Below, piece by piece: positions 8,226 through 17,339 of a DNA stretch of 64,000 bases (positions are counted from its first letter, which is position 1; each line of letters starts with the position of its first letter). The stretch is taken from the NCBI GenBank assembly GCA_030430495.1, contig JAUIKM010000021.1:1-64000 (forward strand), in the 5' to 3' direction. The stretch comes from a bacterium. Lineage in GTDB: Bacteria > Bacteroidota > Ignavibacteria > Kapaibacteriales > UBA7675. The position numbers were made by a program, and so were the translations under genes. The notes under the pieces are model-generated. The model saw only the letters and a program-made list of their open reading frames with translations. It did not search any database and was not told where the DNA came from.

Positions 8226-9055
8226 GGACGGCAGCACTGGCCGTTCAACTTCCGCGGCTTTCTAACCTGCGCGACCAGCACAAAACTGACGATCATCAGC
8301 AGGAACCAGGCGGGCAGCTTGGCCGGTGCAACCGGACACCAGCCCGCTTCCTGGCCGGGATAGACCCAGACATTCGCCAGCGTGGCGAGGTTTTCCGCCA
8401 GCCAGATAAAAAACGCCACCAGAAACCAGCCCGGCAGCAGCGGCATGCTGTGGCGGCGCGATCCGATGCGATAAAAGATCCGCGTGCGCCGGAAGAGCAC
8501 GACGACCCAGACCAGCAGGGCGATACGCAGATCGACCATGTAGTGATGGGTAAAGAAGTTCGCGTAGATCGCCGCCGCAGCGGCTAAAGTCTGCGCGGCG
8601 GCGGGCCAGGCGTGGAAACGAAAGTCAAAACGACTCCAGATGTGCACCATGTAACTGCCGACCGCGCCGTACATGAATCCGGCGAACAGCGGCACGTTGC
8701 CGATGCCCAGCGCAAATTCCTCCGGGTAACGCCACGCGCCGACGGCGGCGGAAGTTTTGAACACTTCCATTGCCGTGGCCAGCAGATGAAAGAGTCCAAT
8801 GACCAGTGTTTCGCGGCCGGATTCGCGTTTGCTCAGCACCAGAAAAAGTTGAAATAACAGCGCCGCGGCAAACAAGAGATCATAGCGGTGCAGCCGGCCG
8901 GAGGGAAACCACAGATGTGTGAGCAGCATCAGAGTAAGCAGATACGCAGCGAAGGCACAGGCGCGCGCCTGTCCGCGCGCGAATTCCAGCAGGAACTCCG
9001 TCCAGCGGCCGGCGTCGTGTACGGCACGGCCGTCGCGGAGCAACAGTTTTGGCAT
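8222..9055 (-). CDS. DUF817 (YoaT-like) integral membrane protein
   Basis: A 277-residue protein with about eight hydrophobic segments and short Arg-rich loops. Segments such as FARGQARACAFAAYLL, a mid-protein WRYPE, and VPLFAGFMYGAVGSYMVH match the DUF817 family, whose members are uncharacterised inner-membrane proteins (YoaT in Bacillus). There is no enzymatic motif that would predict a reaction. Single gene, convergent with the acetyltransferase gene. Its upstream region (9056-9120) contains an imperfect inverted repeat at 9101-9120, which may be regulatory. Confidence 0.75.
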   Translation of the reverse strand: MPKLLLRDGRAVHDAGRWTEFLLEFARGQARACAFAAYLLTLMLLTHLWFPSGRLHRYDLLFAAALLFQLFLVLSKRESGRETLVIGLFHLLATAMEVFKTSAAVGAWRYPEEFALGIGNVPLFAGFMYGAVGSYMVHIWSRFDFRFHAWPAAAQTLAAAAAIYANFFTHHYMVDLRIALLVWVVVLFRRTRIFYRIGSRRHSMPLLPGWFLVAFFIWLAENLATLANVWVYPGQEAGWCPVAPAKLPAWFLLMIVSFVLVAQVRKPRKLNGQCCRP

Positions 9056-9241
9056 GCAAATCTCCGGCCGCGGCCCGGGGGGACGGCGGCAAGATGTTAA
9101 CTGAATACACGAGTGTTCAGCGGTACATGCGGCGGCGTTAAACGTTCACATCCCAGGCGCCGTCAGGCGGCGGGACAAACAAAAAAGTCAGGGGGCGCCA
9201 CGGAACGTGAGAGCCCGATATGGCAGGGGATTAAACACAAG

Positions 9242-9697
9242 TTAAACACGGGATTCAATCTGGAGCGTGTCGCCGCAGTTAACCAGCAGGAAACGTCCCG
9301 GTCCGTCTTCGGTCAGGCGCAGTCCCAGCTCAACATGGCAGGCCTGGCTGAATCTGGCGGCCAGTCCGTTGCGCACCGGCACGTGCAGAATGCCGCGCGC
9401 GTCGATCCAGGGGAGGTGAGTGCGGTTCAGTGGAATCTGTGTGTCGTCGTTGAGGCAGAGCGTCAAACAGTGCGGCGTTTCCTCAACCATGTTAACAACC
9501 AACAAGGCCGCATCCTCAACTTCGACGCGTACGCGCTCGGCCGGAGTGACAATGAAATAGCCGTCTTCCTGCTTAAACAAAAAGCGATAAAAAAGGCGGA
9601 TCAGACCGCTGCGCACAATCTGTTGTTCGCCGTACCACCAGTCGCCGTTGCGGTCGATCCGTATGGTTTCGGCGCCATATGCGCTCAGGTCTACCAT
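9242..9697 (-). CDS. DUF1285 family protein
   Basis: A 151-residue soluble protein starting at an ATG that overlaps the end of the upstream pyrE-like gene by 7 bp, so the two are translationally linked. The N-terminal half contains IRIDRNGDWWYGEQQIVR, LVRLFYRFL-like and YFIVTPAERVRVEVEDA segments, the hallmark order of the DUF1285 family (small beta-rich proteins of unknown function). The rest is a beta-rich domain without catalytic motifs. Linkage with a phosphoribosyltransferase is suggestive but not informative about function. Confidence 0.7.
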   Translation of the reverse strand: MVDLSAYGAETIRIDRNGDWWYGEQQIVRSGLIRLFYRFLFKQEDGYFIVTPAERVRVEVEDAALLVVNMVEETPHCLTLCLNDDTQIPLNRTHLPWIDARGILHVPVRNGLAARFSQACHVELGLRLTEDGPGRFLLVNCGDTLQIESRV

Positions 9698-10374
9698 TGC
9701 AGGGGCTGTTCGCCGTATTGTTCGTAATAGGCTTCGAGCGCGGGGATTCGCTCGGCGGGAATCAGGTCGCGCCGGCGCATGATGGGCAGCAGATCCAGGG
9801 CATTGCTCATGGCGTAATATTGAATTCCCTGTGCGGCGGCGGCTTCGGCGACTGTCAGGCCGTCGTCGCGTTTTTCGTTGCGATTGGTCAGGCCGACGGC
9901 TGCGACGATGTCGACGCCCAGATCCTGCAGGAAGGCCGCGGCCTGCAGCATGCTGCCGCCCGTCGTGGTCGTGTCTTCCAGCAGCACGATCCGTCCTTCC
10001 GGCGCGCCGACAAAATAGCGGTCGGCCGCATCGCCGTGCTCTTTGGCTTTGGCGCGTCCCATCGGCAGGCGATATGCGCCCGCTCCGTAGTCGGCACGCC
10101 GCCGCGCCCACTTGAACTGGGTAACAACACCCAGTTTGGTTGCGCCTTCCGGTACGCCGTAAAAGCAGTCGCATTCCAGTGGTAGTTGGGCGATAAACTG
10201 CAGAACGTAGTCGGTCAGATTGTCGAGCAGGTAGACGTCGTTGGCCAGTGTGCGCCAGTTCACGTAGTGCGGTGAGCGGCGGCCGGATTTGAGCGTCAGG
10301 TCCGTGGTGCGAATGCCGATGATATGCTCGTCGATGACAAATTCGCTGAATTCGGTCGTGCTGAAGTCGGTCAT
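9691..10374 (-). CDS. pyrE: Orotate phosphoribosyltransferase-like protein (PyrE)
   Basis: A 227-residue type I phosphoribosyltransferase. LKSGRRSPHYVNWR near residue 28 matches the orotate-site loop of PyrE (LKSGRxSPxY), and VLLEDTTTTGGSMLQA around residues 130-145 is the PRPP-binding motif. PyrE converts orotate and PRPP to orotidine 5'-phosphate in pyrimidine synthesis. The C-terminal extension ending in EAYYEQYG is typical of this branch. It is preceded, 91 bp away on the same strand, by a nucleoside transporter gene, which fits a nucleotide-supply theme. The first residue of the PRPP motif region differs from the classic D-D pair (E-D here), as in many PyrE proteins. Confidence 0.8.
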   Translation of the reverse strand: MTDFSTTEFSEFVIDEHIIGIRTTDLTLKSGRRSPHYVNWRTLANDVYLLDNLTDYVLQFIAQLPLECDCFYGVPEGATKLGVVTQFKWARRRADYGAGAYRLPMGRAKAKEHGDAADRYFVGAPEGRIVLLEDTTTTGGSMLQAAAFLQDLGVDIVAAVGLTNRNEKRDDGLTVAEAAAAQGIQYYAMSNALDLLPIMRRRDLIPAERIPALEAYYEQYGEQPLQW

Positions 10375-10465
10375 GTTACCTCCCGATGGTATATGCAGGC
10401 TGTTAGTGCGCGGCGGAAGCAGTGGTTCCGCCGGAAGTACGTTTCGTATGAATCGCGATTCTGCG

Positions 10466-11773
10466 TCAGCTGCCGAGCAGGATTGAATTGCTGTCGGCCA
10501 GCAGGCCCGCGACGCTGCCGGTCATCAGGCAGGCCAGGTTGGCGGCTATCAGCGCGCGAAAGCCGACGGCGGCCAGATCACCGCGCCGATCGGGCGCCAG
10601 CGCCGCCGCGCCGCCGATGAATATTGCCAGCGATGCAATGTGCGCAAATCCGCACAGAGCGTAGGACACGATCACCGCCGAACGACCGCTGATACTGCCG
10701 GCGGCCATGGCCTGCGAAAGATCCTGATATGCCACCAGCTCCGTCACAACCACGCGTTCGCCGATCAGATTGGCCGCCGCGCCGGCTTCCGACGGATCGA
10801 CGCCCAGCAGCAGGGTGAAGGGATAGGCCACCCAGGCCAGCAGTCCTTCCATCGACCAGGACAGTTCGGTGCCGAACATCGAGCCGAACAAATTGCCGAG
10901 ACCGCCGAGAATGAGGTCGATCAGGGCGACGATTCCGAGCACCGCGATGAGAAGCGCGGCAATGCCGACGATCAGGCGCACCCCGGATTGGGAGCTGCTG
11001 ATGATTGACTCAAACAGGCTGCCTTCGCGTTCGTAGTGCGGCGGTGTGTCGATGCCGAGCGTAACGGGTTTGCCGTCTTCGGGCACGATCAGCTTGGCCA
11101 TCATGATAGCCGCCGGGGCGGACATGATGGACGCCGAGACCAGGTGACCGGCAATCGCCGGAAACTGATCGTGCAGTGAAAAAGTGTAGACGGCGAGGAC
11201 GTTGCTGGCCACTGTCGCCATGCCCGCCGTCAGAACCACGCACAGTTCGGAACGCGTCATGGCGTTCAGGTAGGGCTTGACGGTGATGGTTGATTCAACA
11301 CCGACGAAGATGTTGCTGGCGGCGCAGAGCGACTCCGCGCCGGAGAGGCGCATGAGGCGTGAAAAGAGGCGCGCAAATCCGGCGATAATGGTCGGCATGA
11401 TGCGCAGGTGATAGAGGATTCCGATCAGCGCCGCAAAAAAGATAATAGTCGGAAACGCCTGAAACGCCAGCACAAAACCGAGCGAGGGTTCGCCCGAGGC
11501 TGTCGTGGAGCCGGGCGGCGCGGCCAGCCGACCAAACAGAAACTGCGCTCCGGCGGCGGCGGAATTCATCAGCTCCACCACAAAATTGTTGACGACGAGG
11601 AAGACCTCGCGTCCGGCGGGAACCACAAAGACAAAAACGGCGAAGGCCAGCTGCAGGCCGAGCCCCCAGGCGACGACGCGCAGGTTGACGATTTTTCGGT
11701 TTGTCGAAAGGAGCCAGGCGATTGCCGGAAATACCAGCAGGCCGAGCAGACCCAGGTAATTGCCGTCCGCCAT
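10466..11773 (-). CDS. nupC: Concentrative nucleoside transporter, NupC/CNT family
   Basis: A 435-residue inner-membrane protein with about nine or ten hydrophobic segments. The conserved CNT core is clear: AFPTIIFFAALIGILYHL, then GAESLCAASNIFVGVESTITVKPYL (the G-x-S-x-x-x-A-x-N-x-F-x-G-x-x-E signature), and a later ALCGFAHIASLAIFIGG. CNT proteins import nucleosides with H+ or Na+. The ATG at 11773 shares its A with the TGA of the upstream phosphatase gene (TGATG), so translation is probably coupled. An in-frame TTG one codon upstream is a less likely start. Confidence 0.88.
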   Translation of the reverse strand: MADGNYLGLLGLLVFPAIAWLLSTNRKIVNLRVVAWGLGLQLAFAVFVFVVPAGREVFLVVNNFVVELMNSAAAGAQFLFGRLAAPPGSTTASGEPSLGFVLAFQAFPTIIFFAALIGILYHLRIMPTIIAGFARLFSRLMRLSGAESLCAASNIFVGVESTITVKPYLNAMTRSELCVVLTAGMATVASNVLAVYTFSLHDQFPAIAGHLVSASIMSAPAAIMMAKLIVPEDGKPVTLGIDTPPHYEREGSLFESIISSSQSGVRLIVGIAALLIAVLGIVALIDLILGGLGNLFGSMFGTELSWSMEGLLAWVAYPFTLLLGVDPSEAGAAANLIGERVVVTELVAYQDLSQAMAAGSISGRSAVIVSYALCGFAHIASLAIFIGGAAALAPDRRGDLAAVGFRALIAANLACLMTGSVAGLLADSNSILLGS

Positions 11774-14244
11774 CAATTTAACTCCGGAGTCACAGATGCA
11801 TTTGACGAGAGGCCCTTACCGCGTGCTGCTACCTGAATAGCAAGGATTGTGATGTCATCGTGCTGCCTCGCCTTGCCGACGAAGCGATTGACGCTGTCGA
11901 GAATTGACGCGACCACCTCAGTGGCGCTGCCGGCGGCGCGGCTGATGCTGTCGATCAGGCGTTTCTCGCTGAATTCCTCGCGGCTGAGCTGCATTGCTTC
12001 CGTGACGCCGTCGGTGTAGAACACCACGACGTCGTCGTTTTCCAGTTTGATACTTTCGGCTTTGACAGCTTTGTCGAAGTTCTTACCGCTGTCCAGGCCG
12101 ATTGCCATGCCGCGCGAGGCGATGGTTTCGACCTCGCCGTTGTCGCCGCGCCGCCGCAGCATCGGATTGTGGCCGGCATTAGCGAATTCCAGCACACGCG
12201 TGCGCGTGTCGTACACAGCGTAGATCATCGAAATAAAACGGCCGCGCTCCATTACTTCGTAGAGCAGGGAGTTGACGCGTTGCAGCACGTCGGCCGGATC
12301 GTCGACCTGGCGAATCTGCGACACAATGACGCCCTTGGCCAGCGTGATATAGAACGCGGCGGACATGCCTTTGCCGGACACATCGCCGATCAGCAGACCG
12401 AGGCGATTATCGTCCAGGGTGAAAAAATCGTAGTAGTCGCCGCCGACTTCAAACGCGGGTACACAACTGGCGGCCACATTGACCGAAGGGAAATCCGGCA
12501 GTTTGTCCGGCAGCAGGCGCTGCTGTACTGTTTTGGCCGCTTCAATTTCCCGTTGAATACGTTTCTCCTCTTCCATGCGGTAGAGAAATGCCGGTTTGTA
12601 ATCGTCCTCGGTGACGTCTTCCGGCTGCCGCAGGTAGGCAATGACCGCCAGGACAAACACACCGGCGATGACCACAACCAGCACCGGTGCCAAAATCGGC
12701 TGTGCGTCAAACGAAAAGAGCAGATAGGAAAGATTGGTAATCAGGTTAAAAGCTATGACGCACAGGACGTCGTAGCGCAGCAACAGCAGCAATGCTGCAA
12801 TTCCGGAGAGACTGCCGAAGAGCAGGCCAAAGGCGAAATCTCCGCTGAACACGGCCTGAACCAGCACTGAAACGACAAGCGTTCCCACGGCGGCAAGCAG
12901 AACGCGCAGGCTGGGCGGCGCAAAGCGCCAAACGACGGCGGGGAAGAATAAAATCGCAGACGTGTTGATAAGCGGAACATAGACGATGAATCCCAGCAGG
13001 ATTGCCGGTATCGGGAACATCGCCAGTGAAAGCAACTGTTCGCTGAAAGTCGAGCCGACGAGGAAACTGTCCTGCCCGAGGTGAGCCAGCAGGCGTGTTA
13101 ATAGTGGGACGATCGCGGAATACACAAACCCCGCGCTGATGCCCACGACAATGCTTCGACCGAGAAAATGTGAATTCAGAGGGCTGCGCACAAGACGCAG
13201 AGCCGTGTAAAACCGCTCGGAAAAGACCTCGCGCGCCAGCGAAAAAATCCCGCTGATCGGTATGCTGAAGGTGAGCAGCCCCAGAAAGATCAGCTGGAAC
13301 AGAAACACGAAGATGACCAGTGCGATATGCAGATCCACCACGCTGATCGAAGCCAGAAAATAATACAGCGTCGCCAGAAAGGCGATCGTGAGAAAGAACA
13401 CCAGATTGACGGCGCGCTGCACCAGGCGGACGATACCCAGGACAATCAGTCCGATGACGATCAGCGAAAAAATGATGGAGTAAACGATGCCGGTCAGGCC
13501 CTTTTTGTTGCTCGGCGGCGCCGGGCGTAGCGGATCGGCTTCCAGACGCCATTCAACCAGCGGCGGACTCTCACCCTGCATCCGGGCGCGCAGCAGCAGA
13601 ACGCGTTCCACCAGCCCATCGCTCTCAAGCACGGCGCGGAAGGTGCGGACGCTCTCGCTGGTTTGTTCCTGCTGCCATTCCAGTGACTCCGCATGAAATT
13701 GGTCGGGCACAAATTGCTGCAGCCTGCCCAGAACGGTGGCGGAGTCCAGCGAAAAGTCGTCGTCGCTGACGGCTTCTTTGACGCCGACAATATTGCCGTC
13801 GGCATCGCACCAGATGTTTGTGATCAGATTGGACTCGGATACGGCAATTTCATCGGAGCGGGCGGAGGTGTTGTTGCTGCCGAAATTGAAGTTAAAACCA
13901 TCGCTGTGTGTTATCTGCATCGAAATCGAGAACTGGTATTCCTGCGCATTGCTCGAATCCAGATATTCTACGGCGGCCAGTACGCCGATTGAGTCGCTGA
14001 CGGCGGAGATCAGTTCGTGGTCCGTACTGATTCCCTTAAGCACCGAGACGGAATCCCTGCTCATATCGCGAGCCGTCAGAACGCTGTCAACGATGAGGTC
14101 AAAACGGTCCATGAATCCGCGCGGCGTGCATTCATGGGGTCTTATGGCAGGGTATCGCGCCAGCAGAAACAGCGAGAGAACCGCCGCCGCGACCAGAATC
14201 CACTCGGCAGGATAACGTTTGCGCTCAAATGGTGTGCGTGTCAT
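11773..14244 (-). CDS. Membrane-bound PP2C-type (SpoIIE/RsbU) serine phosphatase
   Basis: An 823-residue protein. One membrane segment lies near residues 12-28, then an extracytoplasmic domain of about 220 residues, then a multi-helix membrane region (about 250-550). A short coiled linker (MEEEKRIQREIEAAKTVQQRLLP) leads to a PP2C domain from about 590 to the end. Metal-binding motifs are visible: GGDYYDF at 601-607, GDVSGKGMSA, ANAGHNPMLRR, a GVTEA motif and DDITILAI. Such proteins dephosphorylate anti-anti-sigma factors or other Ser-phosphorylated partners in response to a signal sensed outside or in the membrane. No partner (STAS or RsbW-like) gene is nearby. Coupled to nupC by a 1-bp overlap. 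Confidence 0.88.
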   Translation of the reverse strand: MTRTPFERKRYPAEWILVAAAVLSLFLLARYPAIRPHECTPRGFMDRFDLIVDSVLTARDMSRDSVSVLKGISTDHELISAVSDSIGVLAAVEYLDSSNAQEYQFSISMQITHSDGFNFNFGSNNTSARSDEIAVSESNLITNIWCDADGNIVGVKEAVSDDDFSLDSATVLGRLQQFVPDQFHAESLEWQQEQTSESVRTFRAVLESDGLVERVLLLRARMQGESPPLVEWRLEADPLRPAPPSNKKGLTGIVYSIIFSLIVIGLIVLGIVRLVQRAVNLVFFLTIAFLATLYYFLASISVVDLHIALVIFVFLFQLIFLGLLTFSIPISGIFSLAREVFSERFYTALRLVRSPLNSHFLGRSIVVGISAGFVYSAIVPLLTRLLAHLGQDSFLVGSTFSEQLLSLAMFPIPAILLGFIVYVPLINTSAILFFPAVVWRFAPPSLRVLLAAVGTLVVSVLVQAVFSGDFAFGLLFGSLSGIAALLLLLRYDVLCVIAFNLITNLSYLLFSFDAQPILAPVLVVVIAGVFVLAVIAYLRQPEDVTEDDYKPAFLYRMEEEKRIQREIEAAKTVQQRLLPDKLPDFPSVNVAASCVPAFEVGGDYYDFFTLDDNRLGLLIGDVSGKGMSAAFYITLAKGVIVSQIRQVDDPADVLQRVNSLLYEVMERGRFISMIYAVYDTRTRVLEFANAGHNPMLRRRGDNGEVETIASRGMAIGLDSGKNFDKAVKAESIKLENDDVVVFYTDGVTEAMQLSREEFSEKRLIDSISRAAGSATEVVASILDSVNRFVGKARQHDDITILAIQVAARGKGLSSNASVTPELN

Positions 14245-14398
14245 CAGCTTTTTTCTACCCGACTTGTAGCCAACCGGAAGTGCGCCCTTTTCGCTGACGC
14301 CGCCCGGAAAGGCGGCAATCTACGTAAAAGGCGACAGACTCCGAATCGCGACCGATCAAGCCAGGTCCGGAACTATCCGGGCGATGGTGTCGCGCCGG

Positions 14399-16468
14399 TC
14401 AAAATACAAGTTCAGTGCCGCCGCGCAGACTTCGGCCGGCACCGGGAATTCCGAGTTGCGAGTAACTGACGGCGTCGGCGATATTGTTGACGCGCAGGAA
14501 CAGGCTCCCGGCCATTTGACGACTTAACAGGAATTTCCAGGACACGCGTGTATTCATCAGTGTGAAAGCGTCGAGTTGCTCAAACTCCCCGGTAGCGGCA
14601 TTGTCGCCGTACTGAGCGCCGACGGATTCGAGTTCAAATGCGAATGCGACGCCGGCGGGCAGGTGAATCTGCGCCAGAAATCCGGCCAGGTACTCGGGAC
14701 GGTACTCGAGCTCCTGATCAAATCCGTCGTCGGTTTTACCGCGCGAATGCATATAGGTCATGTTGCCGCTCAGGTCCAGCCAGCTCACCGGAAAATACCA
14801 CAGCGCAACTTCGCCGCCCGTTACCAGGGTCTCGGTCAGGTTGATACGGCGTTCGCGGCCGTCGCTGAGTTTCTCCTTGGCGATGCCGTCGGCGTAGAAG
14901 TTGTAAAACAGCGCGCCTTCGACCCTGAAGTCGCTCAGTTTGACGTCGCCGCCAAGTTCCGTCAACAGGCCGCTTTCCGCCTGAAGGTCCGGATTCGGAA
15001 CAAATTTGCCGAGTGCGCCGGAGAATTGTTCGCGCGGCGTGGGGAAGCGCGTCCGGCGCGCCACGGCGGCGTAGACGCCCGCGGCAGAAGTCAGTTCATA
15101 ACGTCCGCCAAGCGAGAGGCCGATATCGGTCTGGCCGTCCTGCACCGGAAACACGCCGGCTTTGGGGTTGGAGGCGGCGTCGAACGACACGCCGGCATTC
15201 ATACTCCAGGAGTCCTGAGCCAGCAGGTACTCCACGCCGGCGCTGCCGAGCCGCTGCCCGTATCCGGCCCTGGCGCTTTCATCCACGATACTGACAATCT
15301 CGCCGCCGGGAGCAGTTGAATCTCGCAACGTCTGGATGTCTTCATCATGGCGCGAATCGTAGCCATAGAGCGCAAAGTTGAGTTGCTGGTGTTCGTCAAT
15401 GCTCCAGCCGAAGGTCACCCGGCCGCCCATCGTCACATCTTCGCCCAGTTCGCGTTCTTCGACCGAAGCAAAGGTTTCGTCGCGATAGGAATCAATTGTC
15501 TGGTCGAGCAGGTCCAGCCACAGCGTGGCGCGGATTTGCTGCTTGCCGCGTGCATCCAGGACGTGGCGCGCATTCAGCGTCATCATGGTGCGGTTCCACT
15601 CGGGATAACGCCAGAATCGCGCCCGATCGCCGCGATGTGTTTCGGCCGCCACGCCTTTTTCGGCGTTGATGTCGTTCACGGAAAAACCGAGTGTTGTGGC
15701 TTCGCTGACATCGTATTCAATACGAGCATAGGAAAGGACGCGATCGAAGCCGGTGTTGGTGCGGCGGCGACTATCGGGATTCTGGTTTTCCAGACCGACT
15801 TCGGCCAGCTCGGCCGGAAGCAGGTAACCGTCGCTGTTGGTGCGGCCGTTGAACACTATGAAGTTGAAGTCGTTGAATCCGCCGTCGACCAGGATGGAGT
15901 ACGAGCGCTCGGTTTCGCCGCCGGCCAGGCGGGCCACGCCGCCATAGCCGTCGTCACGCCGTTCGAGGGTAGACATGTTGACTACGCCGCCGAGGATGTT
16001 GGGGCCGTAGAGCAGGGAGCCGGCGCCTTTTGCGACGGTCATCTGACCGACCAGATCGCCTGGTATCAGCGAGAGGTCGACGCGATTGTCCCAGGGAATG
16101 TTCAGCATGGCGCCGTCCATAAAGAGGGCGATCTGCCGCTCGCCGGCACCGCGCAGGAACAGGAGCGATTCACCGCGCGAGTTGGTCTGAACGCGCGCGG
16201 CGGATATCACAGGTGCAAGCTCGCTCACCGAGAGGGCGTCGCGCTGTTTGATTTCGCGATGCGGAATGCGTTGGAAGTCGGCGCTTTCCACTCTGGCGGC
16301 ATTGGAACCGCGGCTGCCGGAAGCGATAACTTCACCTAGTTCATAGACCTTGACCGTGTCGACGGCGGTAGAATCGGAGGCAAGCGCACTTTCAGAGCAG
16401 ATGGTGCAGCAAACGAGTACACAGAGCGACGCCAGGCCGCGAAGAAGAGACTGGTAACGAGTATTCAT
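14399..16468 (-). CDS. TonB-dependent outer-membrane receptor
   Basis: A 689-residue protein that starts with a signal peptide (MNTRYQSLLRGLASLCVLVC, cleavage near ALA-SD). The plug domain occupies about residues 45-170 (ELGEVIASGSR, SVSELAPVISAARVQT, LFLRGAGERQIALFMDGAML, AKGAGSLLYGPNILGGVVNM), followed by a 22-strand-type beta barrel ending in a terminal Phe (GTELVF). These receptors import siderophores, cobalamin, metals or sugars with TonB-ExbBD energy. The substrate cannot be assigned; the gene stands alone, 70 bp downstream of a glycosyltransferase on the same strand, and I saw no cobalamin riboswitch or Fur box. An in-frame extension to 16885 overlaps the glycosyltransferase and is not used. 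Confidence 0.88.
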   Translation of the reverse strand: MNTRYQSLLRGLASLCVLVCCTICSESALASDSTAVDTVKVYELGEVIASGSRGSNAARVESADFQRIPHREIKQRDALSVSELAPVISAARVQTNSRGESLLFLRGAGERQIALFMDGAMLNIPWDNRVDLSLIPGDLVGQMTVAKGAGSLLYGPNILGGVVNMSTLERRDDGYGGVARLAGGETERSYSILVDGGFNDFNFIVFNGRTNSDGYLLPAELAEVGLENQNPDSRRRTNTGFDRVLSYARIEYDVSEATTLGFSVNDINAEKGVAAETHRGDRARFWRYPEWNRTMMTLNARHVLDARGKQQIRATLWLDLLDQTIDSYRDETFASVEERELGEDVTMGGRVTFGWSIDEHQQLNFALYGYDSRHDEDIQTLRDSTAPGGEIVSIVDESARAGYGQRLGSAGVEYLLAQDSWSMNAGVSFDAASNPKAGVFPVQDGQTDIGLSLGGRYELTSAAGVYAAVARRTRFPTPREQFSGALGKFVPNPDLQAESGLLTELGGDVKLSDFRVEGALFYNFYADGIAKEKLSDGRERRINLTETLVTGGEVALWYFPVSWLDLSGNMTYMHSRGKTDDGFDQELEYRPEYLAGFLAQIHLPAGVAFAFELESVGAQYGDNAATGEFEQLDAFTLMNTRVSWKFLLSRQMAGSLFLRVNNIADAVSYSQLGIPGAGRSLRGGTELVF

Positions 16469-16538
16469 GTGCTGAACGTTGGAATTTGGTATTGCATTGT
16501 CCGTCGTCGCGCCGCCGGGAAAAAACGGCAGCGGTCCG

Positions 16539-17282
16539 TCACGAACGTGGCAGGCCGCTGAAAACGTGCAATGCAATGGTCCATAAAATTTTGACGCCGG
16601 CCTTGACGGCGCCCTGGATCGTTCCGGTGACCTTGGAAACGCCGATGCGTTTGCGGTAGGAGACGGGAACCTCGCGGCACTGCAGGCCGTGTTTTGCAGC
16701 TTTGATCTGCATTTCAACCGTCCAGCCGTAATTGCGGTCGGCCATGCCGAGCGCCTGCAGCGCCGGCCAGCGGATCGATCGAAATGGTCCCAGGTCGGTG
16801 AATTCAATGCGCCAGAACAATTTGATGAGGCGCGTCGATAACCAGTTGCCGAAGCGCGCCTGCGGGAGCAAGGCGCCCTGTTCATGCCTTCCGCGCACCC
16901 GCGATCCGATCACCATGTCGGCGTCGTCGTGCAGGATCGGCTCTATCAGCAGCGGCATTTCGCCCGGGAAGTCGCTGTAGTCGCCATCCAGAAACACAAT
17001 TATGTCCGGATCGTGGCGCGCCGCCTCCAACATGCCGCGCAGACAGGCCGCTCCGTAACCGCGCTCTTCTTCGCGCACGACAATTGCTCCGGCGCGCCGC
17101 GCCGCCTCCATTGAGCCGTCGACCGAGCCGTTGTCCGCGACAATTACGGTGGCGTTGAGCTCCGCCGGTATGTCGTTGATCACGCGGCCGATTGAGTCTT
17201 CTTCATTGAGGACTGGGATGATGACCGCGATGCGCGCGGCGTCCGTCTGCAAGTGCTCCCGGTCGCCGTAGTCCTGTGCCAT
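16539..17282 (-). CDS. Family 2 glycosyltransferase (dolichol-phosphate-mannose-synthase-like)
   Basis: A 247-residue GT-A fold enzyme. VIIPVLNEEDSIGRVI begins the nucleotide-binding domain, VADNGSVDGS follows, and FLDGDYSDFPGEM carries the D-x-D metal-binding residues. The later part (RSIRWPALQALGM, then MQIKAAKHGLQCREVPVSYRKRIGVSKVTGT) matches polyprenyl-phosphate glycosyltransferases of the DPM1/GtrB type. It lacks the two C-terminal membrane helices of GtrB; one hydrophobic stretch is present near the end. The start ATG at 17282 is 57 bp from the divergent mpl start. The likely role is sugar transfer to a lipid carrier for cell-surface glycans. Confidence 0.85.
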   Translation of the reverse strand: MAQDYGDREHLQTDAARIAVIIPVLNEEDSIGRVINDIPAELNATVIVADNGSVDGSMEAARRAGAIVVREEERGYGAACLRGMLEAARHDPDIIVFLDGDYSDFPGEMPLLIEPILHDDADMVIGSRVRGRHEQGALLPQARFGNWLSTRLIKLFWRIEFTDLGPFRSIRWPALQALGMADRNYGWTVEMQIKAAKHGLQCREVPVSYRKRIGVSKVTGTIQGAVKAGVKILWTIALHVFSGLPRS

Positions 17283-17339
17283 GCCGGAGAATTGTAAATT
17301 GCGCCAAATGCGCGTTTGCAAAACAAAGTGATACGACCA

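Noticed and set aside
16469-16538. Possible cobalamin riboswitch ahead of the TonB receptor
   Set aside because: Only 70 bases separate the genes and no riboswitch core was recognised.
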